A stretch of DNA of 64,000 nt from Flavobacterium aquicola (lineage in GTDB: Bacteria > Bacteroidota > Bacteroidia > Flavobacteriales > Flavobacteriaceae): the NCBI RefSeq assembly GCF_003385115.1, contig NZ_QUNI01000007.1, positions 124,001 through 188,000 of the forward strand, given 5' to 3'. A model generated the notes under the pieces. That model was not told where the DNA came from, searched no databases, and saw nothing but the letters and a program-made list of their open reading frames with translations. Shown in pieces: positions 46,962 to 55,531 of the stretch (its first letter is position 1; every line of letters begins with the position of its first letter). A program made the position numbers and the translations under genes.

Positions 46962-49415
46962 ATGCTAGATATTAAAGATTTTTCAGTTTTTGAAAACGGT
47001 CCAAGTTTTGATTTTAAGGGGTTTTTACTTAAAATAATAAGTTATTGGAAATGGTTTTTAATATCCATATGCATAACACTGACAATAGCATATCAGATTA
47101 ATATACGTAAAGAAAAAATTTATAGTATCGAAACTTTGATATCTGCAAAAGAAGAAACGAACCCTCTCTTTACCTCTAGCACTAGTTTGGTTTTTAATTG
47201 GGGAGGAGCATCAGATCAGATCCAAACTATTTTAACCACATTACAGTCTCGTTCTCATAATGAGTTAGTGGTAGATAAACTGCAGTATTATGTTGATTAT
47301 TTAGTTCAGGGTGAGTATAATCTTGTTGATGCCTATGGATCAGTTCCGTTTTATGTTGATATTGATAAAAAACAGGGACAATTAGCTGGAACTCTTATTG
47401 GAATTAAGTTTTTAACCGAAAATCAATACGAAATAAGAATCGTTTTTGGAGGAACTTCGGCTTCAATGATTCACTATATTGACAATAGCTATTCTAAAAC
47501 TTCAGTTGCTGAGGGAGAGCTTATTAAGAAATATAAAGTCGGAGAGCAAGTAATATTACCTTTTCTAAACTGGAAACTGCAGATAAAAGACAATCCTGGA
47601 TTGTATAAAGGAAATGAATATTTTGTTCGATTTAATGATTTCAATGCAACTGTTTCAGCTTATCGAAATTTGAATGTTAAGGCTGATGACAAAGGGAGTT
47701 CGATAATCACTTTGGGAATGCAAGGTACCAATAAAGCCAGAATGGTTGAGTATCTAAATTCTACTGTGAAGATGCTGATGAAAAGACAACTGGATAATAA
47801 AAATCTATTTGCAACTAATACAATTAATTTTATTGATAGTACGCTTGTTGCAATGGAATCTCAGTTAAAAAAAACTGGGGATGAGTTAAAATCTTTTAGA
47901 AAGGGCAAAAATATTTTTGAAGTTGAGGGAAATGGAGGGGCTAAATTTTCAGACAAAATTCTAGATTTTGATGTAGAAAAAGATGCAGTAAACAGAAAAA
48001 TTACATATTATAATTCTTTAAAATCATATTTAAAAAACAGTGTTGATTATTCTAAACTGCCGGCTCCATCGGTGGCGGGGATTGAAGATCCAAATATTGT
48101 TGTCAATGTTTCTAAATTAATAGCGCTTTCCACTCAAAGATCGGAGATGGCTTATGCTGTTAAAAGTGAAAAAATATTTCGTGATTTTGACAATCAGATG
48201 GAAGCCGTTAAAAATGTTTTGTTAGAAAACATAACTACTGCCAAAGCATCTTTACAATATGATTTGGCATTAGTTGAAAGTAAAATTAATGAGACGGAAA
48301 GCAAGATCAAGAATCTTCCAGATGATCAGCAAGAATTGATTAAAATTAAAAGAAAATATGATCTGAATGATAATATCTATAGTACTTTCCTGCAAAAAAG
48401 GAGTGAGGCAGATATCGTAAAAGCAGCCAATTTATCAGATATTCATTTTATAGATCCAGCCAAAGATATAGGAGGAGGACTAATAGGACCAAAGACTGGG
48501 GTGAATTATATTTTAGCAATATTTCTTGGGTTATTGTTGCCATTGCTGGTAATTACTATTCTCTTTTTTGTAAATAATACTATTTATAATCCTGATGATG
48601 TTAGTAAATTGACATCAATTCCATTAATTGGTATAATAGGAGTAAATCCAGATAAAAACAGTTTAGCGGTTTTTGATAAACCTAAATCGGCATTATCTGA
48701 GTCTTTCAGGGCAATCAGATCATCACTTCAATTTCTGTACAAAAAGAGTAATGTGGCAGGAGCCAAAACACTTATGATAACATCGTCTGTCAGTGGTGAA
48801 GGTAAAACATTCTGTTCCATAAACATAGCGACTGTATTTGCTTTAAGTGAAAAGAAGACTGTAATTGTCGGGATGGATTTAAGGAAGCCAAAATTATTTG
48901 ATGAATTTAATTTGGTCAATACCGTCGGGGTTGTAAATTATTTGATTAAAGATAAAAAATTAGATGAGATCGTAAATCATACTTCAATCCCCTATTTGGA
49001 TGTAATACTGTCAGGTCCAATACCACCTAATCCAGCTGAATTAATTATGAACGATGGAATGAAAGAACTGATTGATGAACTTAAAATTAAGTATGATTAT
49101 ATTATTCTTGATACTCCTCCAGTTGGTCTAGTAGCTGATTCACTTGAATTAACACAATATTGTGATGTTACTTTGTATATTGTAAGACAAAATTTTACTA
49201 AAAAAGAGATGATAAGACTATTAAACAATAGAATTAATCGAGGAGAACTTCATAATACCAGTATCATTTTGAATGGTTTTGAAAATAAAGCAAAGTATGG
49301 AGGAGGCTATGGCTATGGCTATGGATACGGCAACGGAAATTATTCTAATGGTTACCATGAGACTGAGAAGAAAAAAAGTTTATTAGAGAAAATTACAATT
49401 AAAAAGTCAAAATAA
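46962..49415 (+). CDS. Wzc-like polysaccharide co-polymerase with BY-kinase domain
   Basis: An 817-residue inner-membrane protein. TM1 lies at about 29-48, followed by a large periplasmic Wzz domain with coiled coil (about 385-470) and TM2 at about 515-537. The cytosolic tyrosine kinase has Walker A SVSGEGKT near 609-616, Walker A' VGMDLRKPK near 635 and Walker B IILDTPPVG near 714. The C-terminus is a tyrosine cluster (GYGYGYGYGNGNY) for autophosphorylation. It controls chain length and export. The cluster is encoded partly by three GGCTAT units (49305-49322). Confidence 0.95.
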   Translation: MLDIKDFSVFENGPSFDFKGFLLKIISYWKWFLISICITLTIAYQINIRKEKIYSIETLISAKEETNPLFTSSTSLVFNWGGASDQIQTILTTLQSRSHNELVVDKLQYYVDYLVQGEYNLVDAYGSVPFYVDIDKKQGQLAGTLIGIKFLTENQYEIRIVFGGTSASMIHYIDNSYSKTSVAEGELIKKYKVGEQVILPFLNWKLQIKDNPGLYKGNEYFVRFNDFNATVSAYRNLNVKADDKGSSIITLGMQGTNKARMVEYLNSTVKMLMKRQLDNKNLFATNTINFIDSTLVAMESQLKKTGDELKSFRKGKNIFEVEGNGGAKFSDKILDFDVEKDAVNRKITYYNSLKSYLKNSVDYSKLPAPSVAGIEDPNIVVNVSKLIALSTQRSEMAYAVKSEKIFRDFDNQMEAVKNVLLENITTAKASLQYDLALVESKINETESKIKNLPDDQQELIKIKRKYDLNDNIYSTFLQKRSEADIVKAANLSDIHFIDPAKDIGGGLIGPKTGVNYILAIFLGLLLPLLVITILFFVNNTIYNPDDVSKLTSIPLIGIIGVNPDKNSLAVFDKPKSALSESFRAIRSSLQFLYKKSNVAGAKTLMITSSVSGEGKTFCSINIATVFALSEKKTVIVGMDLRKPKLFDEFNLVNTVGVVNYLIKDKKLDEIVNHTSIPYLDVILSGPIPPNPAELIMNDGMKELIDELKIKYDYIILDTPPVGLVADSLELTQYCDVTLYIVRQNFTKKEMIRLLNNRINRGELHNTSIILNGFENKAKYGGGYGYGYGYGNGNYSNGYHETEKKKSLLEKITIKKSK

Positions 49416-49438
49416 TATTCTATATAAATGTATATATA

Positions 49439-50431
49439 ATGGCTAAAGATAAAAGCAGGACAATTCTAATTACGGGAGGGGCAGGATTTATTGGATCTAA
49501 TTTATGTGAATATTTTTTGTCAAAAAGCTATAAAGTTGTTTGTTTAGATAATTTTGCCACAGGTTATAGATATAATTTGTCGGATTTTATTAACAACGAA
49601 AAATTTAGTTTGATTGAAGGTGATATCCGTAAAATAGAAACTTGTCATCAAGCAGTTCAAGGAGTTGATTATGTTTTACATCAAGCAGCATTAGGCTCAG
49701 TGCCAAGGTCAATAAATGATCCTGTTACAACGAATGATGTTAATGTTTCTGGTTTTTTGAACATGTTGGTAGCCTCAAGAGATGCTAATGTTAAGCGATT
49801 TGTATATGCGGCAAGTTCTTCGACTTATGGAGATTCTGTTGATTTGCCAAAGGTTGAAGAAGTTATAGGGAAACCCCTTTCTCCGTATGCCATTACAAAA
49901 TACGTAAACGAATTATATGCGGAAATTTTTAGCAGAACTTATGGACTAGAAACCATCGGATTGCGTTATTTTAATGTATTTGGGCGGAAACAGGATCCAA
50001 ATGGAGCATATGCTGCGGTCATTCCTAAATTTGTAATGCAGTTGATGAAGTATGAAAGTCCCAAAATAAACGGGGACGGAAATTATTCACGGGATTTCAC
50101 TTATATTGATAATGTAATCCAGATGAATGAATTGGCAATGACTACTGAGAATCTTGAAGCTGTGAATACGGTTTACAATACAGCTTTTGGTGAGCGGAAT
50201 ACTTTAAATGATTTAGTAGGCTATTTAAAAACATACTTGGCAGAATATGATTCAAAAATTGCTGATGTAAGGATTGAATATGGATCTAACAGAGCTGGTG
50301 ACATCCCTCATTCATTGGCGTGTATTGACAAAGCTAAAGATATGCTGGGATATAATCCCAAATTTTCTCTGCAAGAAGGATTGAAGGAGGCTTTAGATTG
50401 GTATTGGAATAATTTAAAAATAAATATATAA
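49439..50431 (+). CDS. UDP-N-acetylhexosamine 4-epimerase (WbpP/TviC-like)
   Basis: A 330-residue extended short-chain dehydrogenase. NAD-binding GGAGFIG is at 13-19, catalytic Ser in AASSSTYG and Y150xxxK154. The [11 protein letters not shown] block is typical of the WbpP/TviC group, which interconvert UDP-GlcNAc and UDP-GalNAc or the matching uronic acids. With a UDP-HexNAc dehydrogenase encoded 3 kb downstream, a route to UDP-GalNAcA is plausible. Assignment to group is from memory of the motif. Confidence 0.88.
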   Translation: MAKDKSRTILITGGAGFIGSNLCEYFLSKSYKVVCLDNFATGYRYNLSDFINNEKFSLIEGDIRKIETCHQAVQGVDYVLHQAALGSVPRSINDPVTTNDVNVSGFLNMLVASRDANVKRFVYAASSSTYGDSVDLPKVEEVIGKPLSPYAITKYVNELYAEIFSRTYGLETIGLRYFNVFGRKQDPNGAYAAVIPKFVMQLMKYESPKINGDGNYSRDFTYIDNVIQMNELAMTTENLEAVNTVYNTAFGERNTLNDLVGYLKTYLAEYDSKIADVRIEYGSNRAGDIPHSLACIDKAKDMLGYNPKFSLQEGLKEALDWYWNNLKINI

Positions 50432-50442
50432 ATATTAGACAA

Positions 50443-51834
50443 ATGAAAATTACAAAGATTTGCTGTATCGGAGCTGGATACGTTGGAGGGCCAACAATGG
50501 CCGTTATTGCACAAAAATGTCCTCATATTCAAGTGACAGTTGTCGATTTAAATACAGAAAGAATTGCAGCATGGAATGATGAAAATACCGATAATATTCC
50601 AATTTATGAACCAGGCTTAGATAAAATTGTTGCAGAGGCAAGAGGAAGAAATCTGTTTTTTTCAACAGAAGTTGACAAGGCGATTGATGAAGCAGAAATT
50701 ATTTTTATATCGGTAAATACACCTACAAAGACCTATGGAAAAGGAAAAGGACAGGCTGCTGATTTGAAATATATTGAATTATGTGCAAGGCAAATTGCTA
50801 GGGTTGCCAAACATGACAAAATTGTTGTTGAAAAGTCAACTCTGCCAGTTCGTACTGCAGAAGCTATTAAAAGTATACTTGACAACACAGGTAATGGAGT
50901 TCAATTTCAGATTTTATCCAACCCTGAATTTTTGGCGGAAGGAACTGCAGTTGAAGATTTATTAAGTCCAGACAGGATATTAATAGGCGGTAATACTACT
51001 GAAGAGGGGCAAAAAGCAATTCAAGCGTTAGTTGACGTGTATTCCAACTGGGTGAGCCCAGAGAAAATTCTAACTACCAATGTATGGTCATCAGAATTAT
51101 CCAAATTGACTGCTAATGCTTTTTTAGCACAAAGAATTTCGTCTATTAACGCAATGTCTGAGCTGTGTGAAAAAACTGGTGCTGATGTTAATGAAGTTGC
51201 CAGAGCCATTGGAATGGATAGCAGAATAGGGCCTAAATTCTTAAAAGCTTCAGTAGGATTTGGAGGTTCCTGTTTTCAAAAAGACATATTGAATTTAGTT
51301 TATATCGCTAAATCATATGGGCTAAATGAAGTTGCAGATTACTGGGAACAGGTTATTATAATGAATGACTATCAAAAGCTTCGTTTTTCAAATAATATAG
51401 TTAAAACTCTTTACAATACTGTAGCCGATAAAAAGATTGCATTTTTGGGCTGGGCATTTAAGAAAGACACGAATGATACAAGAGAATCAGCAGCTATCTA
51501 TGTTGCCGATGAATTAATAAATGAACAAGCAAAGATTGCAGTTTATGATCCTAAAGTATCGGAAAGAAAAGTTTTAGCTGATTTGGATTATCTTGAAACA
51601 AGAACAGCAGAGAAGAATGCTAAGAATGTTACTTCATTTAATAATGCCTATGATGCTTGTGAAGGTGCACATGCCATTGCTATATTGACTGAATGGGATG
51701 AATTTGCTGATTATGATTGGCAAAAAATTTATGATGGTATGCAAAAACCAGCTTTTATTTTTGATGGAAGGAATATATTAAACAAAGGAAAACTGGAAAA
51801 GATTGGATTTGTATATCAAGCTATAGGTTCTTAG
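50443..51834 (+). CDS. ugd: UDP-glucose 6-dehydrogenase (animal-like type)
   Basis: A 463-residue enzyme that oxidises UDP-glucose to UDP-glucuronate. The N-terminal [11 protein letters not shown] binds NAD, and nucleophile C277 lies in [17 protein letters not shown]. The length and the motifs ([23 protein letters not shown]) resemble animal UGDH more than the shorter bacterial Ugd. It starts 11 bp after the epimerase. Its product can feed the UDP-glucuronate epimerase-like enzyme at 59.3 kb. Confidence 0.93.
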   Translation: MKITKICCIGAGYVGGPTMAVIAQKCPHIQVTVVDLNTERIAAWNDENTDNIPIYEPGLDKIVAEARGRNLFFSTEVDKAIDEAEIIFISVNTPTKTYGKGKGQAADLKYIELCARQIARVAKHDKIVVEKSTLPVRTAEAIKSILDNTGNGVQFQILSNPEFLAEGTAVEDLLSPDRILIGGNTTEEGQKAIQALVDVYSNWVSPEKILTTNVWSSELSKLTANAFLAQRISSINAMSELCEKTGADVNEVARAIGMDSRIGPKFLKASVGFGGSCFQKDILNLVYIAKSYGLNEVADYWEQVIIMNDYQKLRFSNNIVKTLYNTVADKKIAFLGWAFKKDTNDTRESAAIYVADELINEQAKIAVYDPKVSERKVLADLDYLETRTAEKNAKNVTSFNNAYDACEGAHAIAILTEWDEFADYDWQKIYDGMQKPAFIFDGRNILNKGKLEKIGFVYQAIGS

Positions 51835-52077
51835 TGTTTTAAATTATTGTATGAGTTTGGAAATATAGTTTTTACATTTAAAAATTTAAAAGGGGTTTAA
51901 TTTTAAAAAATAAGCCCTTTTTTTTTGTTGTTTTTGTAAAAAGTGATGTAAAAGAATTTATTTGCGGTTTATTGTTTGTCTTGTAGAGTTGTTGATAGTT
52001 CATTATGATTGACAATAATTGTATTTGAATGAGTAAGTCTTTTATGTAGTTTTTGCTCTTGTATGGCAATAGCCACC

Positions 52078-52100
52078 ATCACTAAAAATAGTGATTTTTT
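52078..52100 (+). terminator. Compact terminator without an upstream gene
   Basis: ATCACTA (52078-52084), loop AAAA, TAGTGAT (52089-52095), then T to 52100. Strong form for its size. It could end a short RNA that starts after 51925, or be a backup terminator for ugd. Confidence 0.6.
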
Positions 52101-52226
52101 ACATTGGTATTGAAGTGAAAAAAATAAATTTTACTGACTATTAGCTATTTATGTTTTTAGTTTGTGAAAACCTTTTTTTAGTTTTATAGGACGTTTTTTT
52201 TGATGCAATCGGATTCTTATTTTTAT

Positions 52227-52234
52227 TACCTTTG
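52227..52234 (+). promoter_or_regulatory. -7 box upstream of the UDP-HexNAc dehydrogenase gene
   Basis: TACCTTTG fully matches TAnnTTTG, 57 bp before the ATG. The nearest TTG (52200-52202) has a 24-bp spacer, longer than usual. Confidence 0.5.
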
Positions 52235-52291
52235 TCAGCTTTATTTATAGGGGAGTTGTGTTTTGGTAATAAAAAAATAATTCTTTTATCT

Positions 52292-53614
52292 ATGATTAGG
52301 AATTTAAAAAACAACAATAGTTTAAAGAAATTGAATAAGGACATAAAAATCGCGGTAATAGGTTTGGGATATGTTGGTTTGCCATTGGCCCGATTGTTTG
52401 CTACACAATTTTCAGTTGTAGGGTTTGATATTAATGTGTCAAGAATTGAAGCACTCAAGTCAGGCATAGATACTACACTTGAAGTAGATGGAGAAACACT
52501 GCAAAGGGTGCTAGTTGAAAAGAGCAGTGATGAAATAGGTCTTTACTGCAGTTCAGATATAAAAGATATAGCTCATTGTAATTATTTTATTGTTACTGTG
52601 CCTACCCCGGTTGATAAAAATAACCGCCCTGATTTAATGCCATTATATAAGTCCAGCGAAGCAGTTGGTTCTGTTTTGAAAAAGGGTGATATAGTGATAT
52701 ATGAATCTACTGTATATCCGGGAGTTACAGAGGAAGAATGTGTTCCTGTTCTGGAAAGAATATCTGGATTGCGATTCAATATTGATTTTTTTGCGGGTTA
52801 TTCGCCAGAACGAATTAATCCAGGTGATAAAGAGCATACTGTTGATAAAATTTTAAAAATCACATCAGGATCCACTCCTGAAATTGGGCAAAAAATAGAC
52901 AAATTGTATCAATCAGTTATCATTGCAGGAACTCATCTAGCACCTTCGATAAAAGTGGCTGAGGCGGCTAAAGTAATTGAGAATTCCCAACGAGACATTA
53001 ACATTGCTTTTGTTAATGAATTGGCTAAAATTTTTAACCTTTTGGATATTGACACCGCTGCAGTACTTAAAGCGGCTGGAACAAAATGGAATTTTTTGCC
53101 TTTTAAACCAGGATTGGTTGGAGGGCACTGTATTGGAGTAGATCCTTATTATTTAGCCCAAAAGGCACAGGAAAAAGGGTATCACTCTGAAATAATTTTG
53201 GCGGGACGCCGTTTGAATGACAGTATGGGAGAATATGTTGCTTCTCAAACAGTGAAACTGATGATTAAAAAAGGAGTGACCATCAATGGAGCTAATTTAT
53301 TGATGTTGGGTATTACTTTCAAAGAAAACTGCCCCGATGTTCGAAATACCAAAATTGTGGATGTAATTAAGGCATTAGAAGACTATGGAATTAAGGTTGC
53401 CATCTTTGATCCCTGGGCAAATCCTGCGGAGGTTAAGCATGAATATGGACTTGAAGTGATGAACGAATTTCCAGAAAATACTTTTGATGCTGTGGTTTTA
53501 GGTGTAGCCCATTCAGAGTTTATGGAAATGGATATTGCTTCCCTGCGAAAAGAATGCAGTATTTTGTATGATGTTAAAGGAGTTTTGAAAGAAGGTGTTG
53601 ATGGAAGGCTGTAA
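52292..53614 (+). CDS. UDP-N-acetyl-hexosamine 6-dehydrogenase (WbpO/TviB-like)
   Basis: 440 residues from ATG 52292; a TTG at 52232 overlaps the -7 box and is rejected. NAD-binding [10 protein letters not shown] is at 24-33, the nucleophile is C280 in [13 protein letters not shown], and the C-terminal domain starts at [15 protein letters not shown]. This pattern is that of the TviB/WbpO group, which oxidises UDP-GlcNAc or UDP-GalNAc to the uronic acid. It differs clearly from the ugd gene next door, so two different uronic acids are expected. Confidence 0.9.
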   Translation: MIRNLKNNNSLKKLNKDIKIAVIGLGYVGLPLARLFATQFSVVGFDINVSRIEALKSGIDTTLEVDGETLQRVLVEKSSDEIGLYCSSDIKDIAHCNYFIVTVPTPVDKNNRPDLMPLYKSSEAVGSVLKKGDIVIYESTVYPGVTEEECVPVLERISGLRFNIDFFAGYSPERINPGDKEHTVDKILKITSGSTPEIGQKIDKLYQSVIIAGTHLAPSIKVAEAAKVIENSQRDINIAFVNELAKIFNLLDIDTAAVLKAAGTKWNFLPFKPGLVGGHCIGVDPYYLAQKAQEKGYHSEIILAGRRLNDSMGEYVASQTVKLMIKKGVTINGANLLMLGITFKENCPDVRNTKIVDVIKALEDYGIKVAIFDPWANPAEVKHEYGLEVMNEFPENTFDAVVLGVAHSEFMEMDIASLRKECSILYDVKGVLKEGVDGRL

Positions 53615-53688
53615 AGGGATTATCTTTGCAGATTATTTTAAAAATTGATTTTTATAATACGGAAATATAGAAAGGGAAAATATAAATA

Positions 53689-54735
53689 ATGAAGAAGATA
53701 CTTATTACGGGGGGAGCGGGATTTATTGGTTCACATGTCGTAAGACGATTTGTAACTAATTATCCAGATTATCAAATATTTAATTTGGATGCCTTGACAT
53801 ATGCAGGAAATTTGGAAAACATTAAAGATATTCAGGAAGAGCCTAATTATAAATTTGTAAAAGGAGATATTACTGATGAAAGTTTTATAGATAATTTGTT
53901 TCAAAACCATCAGTTTGATGGAATAATTCATTTAGCTGCTGAATCTCACGTTGACCGTTCTATTGAAGATCCTTTGGCTTTTGTAAAAACCAATGTTATT
54001 GGAACTATGAATTTATTAAATGCTGCCAAAAAACAATGGTTTGGAAATTTTGAAGAAAAACTTTTTTATCATATAAGTACTGATGAGGTATATGGTTCGC
54101 TAGGCGCTGAAGGCCTTTTTACAGAGACGACACCTTATAATCCGAATTCGCCTTATTCCGCATCCAAAGCAAGTTCTGATCATTTCGTAAGAGCATATGG
54201 TGAAACTTATGGATTACCATATGTAATTACCAATTGCTCTAATAATTATGGGCCGAATCATTTTCCTGAAAAACTGATTCCTTTGTTTATTAATAATATC
54301 ATTAATAATATACCCTTACCTGTGTATGGAGATGGGAACTACACTCGGGATTGGCTGTTCGTAAAGGATCATGCTGCAGCGATTGACCTTGTTTTTCATA
54401 ATGGAAAGAATCATGAAACTTACAATATAGGAGGTTTTAATGAATGGAAAAATATTGATTTGGTTAAAGTTTTGTGTCAATTGATGGATCAAAAACTTGG
54501 TAGAATTAATGGTGAATCGGCTCAATTGATTACTTATGTGAGAGACAGGCCAGGACATGATCTGCGTTATGCAATTGATGCATCAAAAATAAATAGCGAG
54601 CTGGGCTGGAAGCCATCAGTTACTTTCGAACAAGGGCTGGAAATTACTATTGATTGGTATTTGAATAATAAAGAGTGGCTGTGTAATGTTACTTCTGGTT
54701 CATATTCATCTTATTATGAAAAACAGTATTCTTAA
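53689..54735 (+). CDS. rfbB: dTDP-glucose 4,6-dehydratase
   Basis: A 348-residue extended SDR. GGAGFIG at 8-14, HLAAESHVDRSI, the active-site STDEVYG and Y156xxxK160, and the NCSNNYGPNHFPEKLIP block are those of RmlB. It makes dTDP-4-keto-6-deoxyglucose, the precursor of rhamnose and several amino- or deoxy-sugars. The usual neighbours rmlA, rmlC and rmlD are not in the window; they may follow beyond 64 kb or lie elsewhere. Confidence 0.95.
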   Translation: MKKILITGGAGFIGSHVVRRFVTNYPDYQIFNLDALTYAGNLENIKDIQEEPNYKFVKGDITDESFIDNLFQNHQFDGIIHLAAESHVDRSIEDPLAFVKTNVIGTMNLLNAAKKQWFGNFEEKLFYHISTDEVYGSLGAEGLFTETTPYNPNSPYSASKASSDHFVRAYGETYGLPYVITNCSNNYGPNHFPEKLIPLFINNIINNIPLPVYGDGNYTRDWLFVKDHAAAIDLVFHNGKNHETYNIGGFNEWKNIDLVKVLCQLMDQKLGRINGESAQLITYVRDRPGHDLRYAIDASKINSELGWKPSVTFEQGLEITIDWYLNNKEWLCNVTSGSYSSYYEKQYS

Positions 54736-54810
54736 GAATTGGATGTTTGGCATAAGTTTATTTTGTATGAAGTCTATCTAAGTTGCGAAAGGAATTTAAT
54801 AATTTAAAAT

Positions 54811-55275
54811 ATGAGCTGGTACGTAGTTTATACTAAGCCCAAATGGGAAAAGAAAGTTGCGGATCGGCTGATTGGAATTGGGGTTACGGCGTATTGTCCT
54901 TTAATAACTAAGGTTAGCCAATGGTCAGATAGAAAAAAAATAATTCAGGTACCGCTGTTTAATTCTTATATTTTTGTAAAAATTGAAGAAAAAGATCGAA
55001 ATGTTATTTTTGGAATTACTGGTGCTGTACGTTACTTGTTTTGGTTAGGTAAACCAGCTATTGTCAAGGAAAAAGAGATCAAGACCATTCAAGATTGGTT
55101 AAGTGAGCCAAATGCTGTTGAGATAGTTGTTGAAAAATGGCAAAAAGGGGATAAAATTTTGTTGGAATCAGGGCCGTTTGTGTCTCAATCAGCTATTGTG
55201 CAGGAAATAAAACAAAATCATTACATTCTTGTTTTGGAATCATTAGGATGTATTCTAAAGGTTGAAAAGAAATAA
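54811..55275 (+). CDS. UpxY/RfaH-like NusG-family transcription antiterminator
   Basis: A 154-residue NusG paralogue. An NGN domain (SWYVVYTKPKWEKKVADRL start, about 1-105) precedes a KOW-type domain (KGDKILLESGPFVSQSAIVQEI, about 110-150). In Bacteroides, UpxY proteins are encoded in capsule loci and act on the leader of their own operon. Here the gene lies inside the locus, just ahead of a structured leader and the second export operon, which is the likely target (inference). Confidence 0.9.
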   Translation: MSWYVVYTKPKWEKKVADRLIGIGVTAYCPLITKVSQWSDRKKIIQVPLFNSYIFVKIEEKDRNVIFGITGAVRYLFWLGKPAIVKEKEIKTIQDWLSEPNAVEIVVEKWQKGDKILLESGPFVSQSAIVQEIKQNHYILVLESLGCILKVEKK

Positions 55276-55353
55276 TTTATTTTTTGTTACAAGTAACAAA
55301 TTAAATGTCAGGTTTATTTTTAAAAAAGAAGAAAAAAATCTTTTTTTTTAATA

Positions 55354-55361
55354 TAAATTTG
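55354..55361 (+). promoter_or_regulatory. -7 box downstream of upxY
   Basis: TAAATTTG fully matches TAnnTTTG. It predicts a transcript start near 55367 and a leader of about 165 nt before the next gene. No -33 TTG at the usual distance. Confidence 0.65.
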
Positions 55362-55367
55362 CAAACT

Positions 55368-55531
55368 CTTGGGGAAAAGTGACTAAAAATGGGACTCACT
55401 GTGGCGAAGCCATGTAGTAAACTTTTTTATAAGAAGATAAAATCTATTTAAGATAAGAGGTATTAAATTAACCTTATATTAAAATTAAGTTAGAATTCAT
55501 ATTGAAGTTTTATTAAGTAAAAAAATATACA
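55368..55531 (+). promoter_or_regulatory. Structured 5' leader of the second export operon
   Basis: A GC-richer block at 55369-55415 in an AT-rich surrounding. AGTGA/TCACT can pair around a 13-base loop (about 55379-55401), and TGGC-GAA-GCCA forms a compact hairpin at 55402-55412, followed by TGTAGTAAAC and a T run. The T run after the hairpin could be a pause or partial terminator. A NusG paralogue is encoded just upstream. Not recognised as a known riboswitch, and no exact ops/JUMPstart sequence is present. Confidence 0.5.

Larger units (their letters stand above)
51835..52291. other. Intergenic region within the capsule locus, with two terminators and a promoter
   Basis: 457 bp with no credible gene. 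It contains a weak terminator after ugd (51887-51925: AAAAGGG and CCCTTTT around a long AT-rich loop, then T run). A second, compact terminator at 52078-52100 follows a small TGGC-AATA-GCCA hairpin (52064-52075). A -7 box for the next gene lies at 52227-52234. The second terminator has no obvious gene in front of it. Confidence 0.6.

Noticed and set aside
49305..49328. Short tandem repeat considered as a CRISPR or satellite
   Set aside because: Only three 6-bp units, in frame inside the Wzc kinase tail; no spacers.
55369..55415. A possible known riboswitch or ops/JUMPstart element in the export leader
   Set aside because: The GGCGGTAGC-like ops core is absent and the conserved cores of riboswitches I know do not fit; it is therefore listed only as an unassigned structured leader.
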